NCBI GenBank assembly: GCA_964354135.1
Contig: CAYGZA010000395.1
Span: 1-5,217 of the forward strand
DNA length: 5,217 nucleotides
Direction of reading: 5' to 3'
Source of the DNA: CAYGZA01 sp964354135
Lineage (GTDB): Bacteria; Planctomycetota; Planctomycetia; Pirellulales; Thermoguttaceae
The position numbers were made by a program, and so were the translations under genes. Below are positions 4,472 through 5,217 of this stretch, piece by piece (the first letter of the stretch is position 1; each line of letters begins with the position of its first letter). Under the pieces are notes generated by a model. That model searched no databases. It saw nothing but the letters and a program-made list of their open reading frames with translations, and was not told the origin of the DNA.

Positions 4472-5080
4472 ATGAAGATTGCGGCAGGCGTGTTGATTAT
4501 CGTGGTGGCGGTCTTGGACCTGATCGCCGGCTTTGGGTACGTCATCGGCGGCGGGGCAACGTCCGCCGTGGGGCAGGGGGTTGAAGCCGGAGGAAAAGCT
4601 ATCGGGGACTCCGGCGGGGAGCTTGTGCCGAGCTTCCCGGGCGCGTCGCAGGACCCGTTTGCAAAGGAGGCAAAGCAGGCGTTCGGCCAGGGCGCCGCGG
4701 GCATCCAAACGGCGGGCAAGACCATCCAGGCCAAGGGCGCTCAGTGGACCCTCCTGGGCCTCTTCCAACTCGCCGTAGGCGGCCTGGGGATTGCGGCCGG
4801 GGTTGTCCTCTTTCAGGCGAAGGCCGCCATCTTCGCCATGGTCGTAGGGGGGCTGCAAATCCTGGCGGACCTGATCAGTTGCGTCTCGTGGGCCTCCGTG
4901 GGCGTGACGAACATCCTGGCAATCGCGGTGGGCGGGTTTGTGATCTACGTCGGCAGCACCTACATGAAGGCGCTTCCGGGGCCATTGGCGCCGGAATTCG
5001 CCGGGCAGTTGCCGCCGCAGGGTCCCCCGCCACCCCCGCCGCAAACGCCCCCCGTGCCTCCTCCTCCTCCGCGCCGGTAA
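4472..5080 (+). CDS. Hypothetical four-segment membrane protein with proline-rich tail
   Basis: Not recognised as any named family; 202 residues. Hydrophobic segments are at about 4-26, 92-114, 118-140 and 143-163, rich in Gly, Ala, Val and Ile. Between the first two lies a polar, Gly/Ala/Gln-rich loop (27-90) that may be extracytoplasmic or, if segment 1 is a signal anchor, an exposed domain. After segment 4 the chain runs into a low-complexity tail (169-202) dominated by proline, with runs of six and five prolines and a final RR. There are no catalytic motifs or metal-binding clusters; the single Cys is C137. The start is secure: AAAGGAG at 4458-4464 lies seven bases ahead of the ATG. It has its own leader and lies beyond a hairpin from the shell operon, so membership of that operon is unlikely. 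The polyproline runs would probably need EF-P for smooth translation. A small inner-membrane protein with a cytoplasmic interaction tail is one reading. Confidence 0.7.
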   Translation: MKIAAGVLIIVVAVLDLIAGFGYVIGGGATSAVGQGVEAGGKAIGDSGGELVPSFPGASQDPFAKEAKQAFGQGAAGIQTAGKTIQAKGAQWTLLGLFQLAVGGLGIAAGVVLFQAKAAIFAMVVGGLQILADLISCVSWASVGVTNILAIAVGGFVIYVGSTYMKALPGPLAPEFAGQLPPQGPPPPPPQTPPVPPPPPRR

Positions 5081-5110
5081 GCGGCCAGCCACTGGCTGCA
5101 GCAAACCGAG

Positions 5111-5147
5111 AAGGCGGCGCCCGCCATCCCCGGCAGACGCCGCCTTT
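5111..5147 (+). terminator. Hairpin terminator after the membrane-protein gene
   Basis: AAGGCGGCG (5111-5119) pairs perfectly with CGCCGCCTT (5138-5146) through nine base pairs, with an 18-base loop that can itself pair in part. It is followed by T-rich sequence (TTTCGACGTTTCTT). It lies 30 bases after the stop codon and 19 before the 3' end of the converging tRNA gene, so it may stop transcription from both sides. Confidence 0.6.
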
Positions 5148-5165
5148 CGACGTTTCTTGAACAAG

Positions 5166-5217
5166 CTACCCGGCGAGGACTCGAACCTCGAACGAGGGAA
5201 CCAAAATCCCTTGTGTT
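5166..5217 (-). tRNA. tRNA-Gln (anticodon UUG), 5' part beyond window
   Basis: On the minus strand the anticodon stem AGGGA/TCCCT encloses the seven-base loop TTTTGGT with anticodon TTG at 5204-5202. Then come a four-base variable loop, a T-arm of CGAGG/CCTCG around TTCGAGT (5190-5174), the acceptor 3' strand CCGGGTA (5173-5167) and discriminator G at 5166. CCA is not encoded and must be added after transcription. The D-arm and the acceptor 5' strand, which should read about TACCCGG, lie past the right edge. Confidence 0.93.

Noticed and set aside
3867..5164. Leftward open frames over the shell and membrane-protein genes
   Set aside because: They are antisense to genes with clear domains or ribosome binding sites and show no motifs of their own.

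Overview
The window is GC-rich and looks like a chromosomal segment from a heterotrophic bacterium, most likely a member of Planctomycetota. The basis for that guess is the combination of a bacterial microcompartment (BMC) shell gene next to a sugar-acid-type aldolase, short pyrimidine-rich heptamer repeats directly after stop codons, and housekeeping-type -35/-10 promoters. The phylum is an inference; nothing here fixes it.

Left part (1-1243). The N-terminal third of rimO (ribosomal protein S12 methylthiotransferase) runs leftward off the edge. Divergent from it is an ImmA/IrrE-family metallopeptidase gene, behind a near-consensus promoter whose -35 box lies inside a 22-bp imperfect palindrome. 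The peptidase carries HEIGE rather than the usual HExxH.

Central part (1253-4157), the main interest. A leftward CtBP-like D-2-hydroxyacid dehydrogenase gene and a rightward DapA/NanA-superfamily aldolase gene share a 188-bp divergent promoter region. The aldolase is followed after 53 nt by a shell-protein gene with two BMC domains in one reading frame. The aldolase is about 40 residues longer than its family because of a linker plus a C-terminal amphipathic helix with the pattern of a BMC encapsulation peptide. Together they suggest a metabolosome in which a lumenal aldolase splits a 2-oxo acid into pyruvate and an aldehyde. The dehydrogenase may act on a related 2-oxo or 2-hydroxy acid, probably outside the shell since it has no visible targeting tail. 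No pentameric vertex protein or aldehyde dehydrogenase lies in the window, so the rest of the organelle would have to be encoded elsewhere.

Right part (4158-5217). A 314-nt non-coding stretch with a hairpin at each end leads to an unrecognised protein with four predicted membrane segments and a proline-rich tail. A terminator-like hairpin and a partial leftward tRNA-Gln(UUG) close the window.

All assignments come from reading motifs by eye. No homology search, structure prediction or folding calculation was run.
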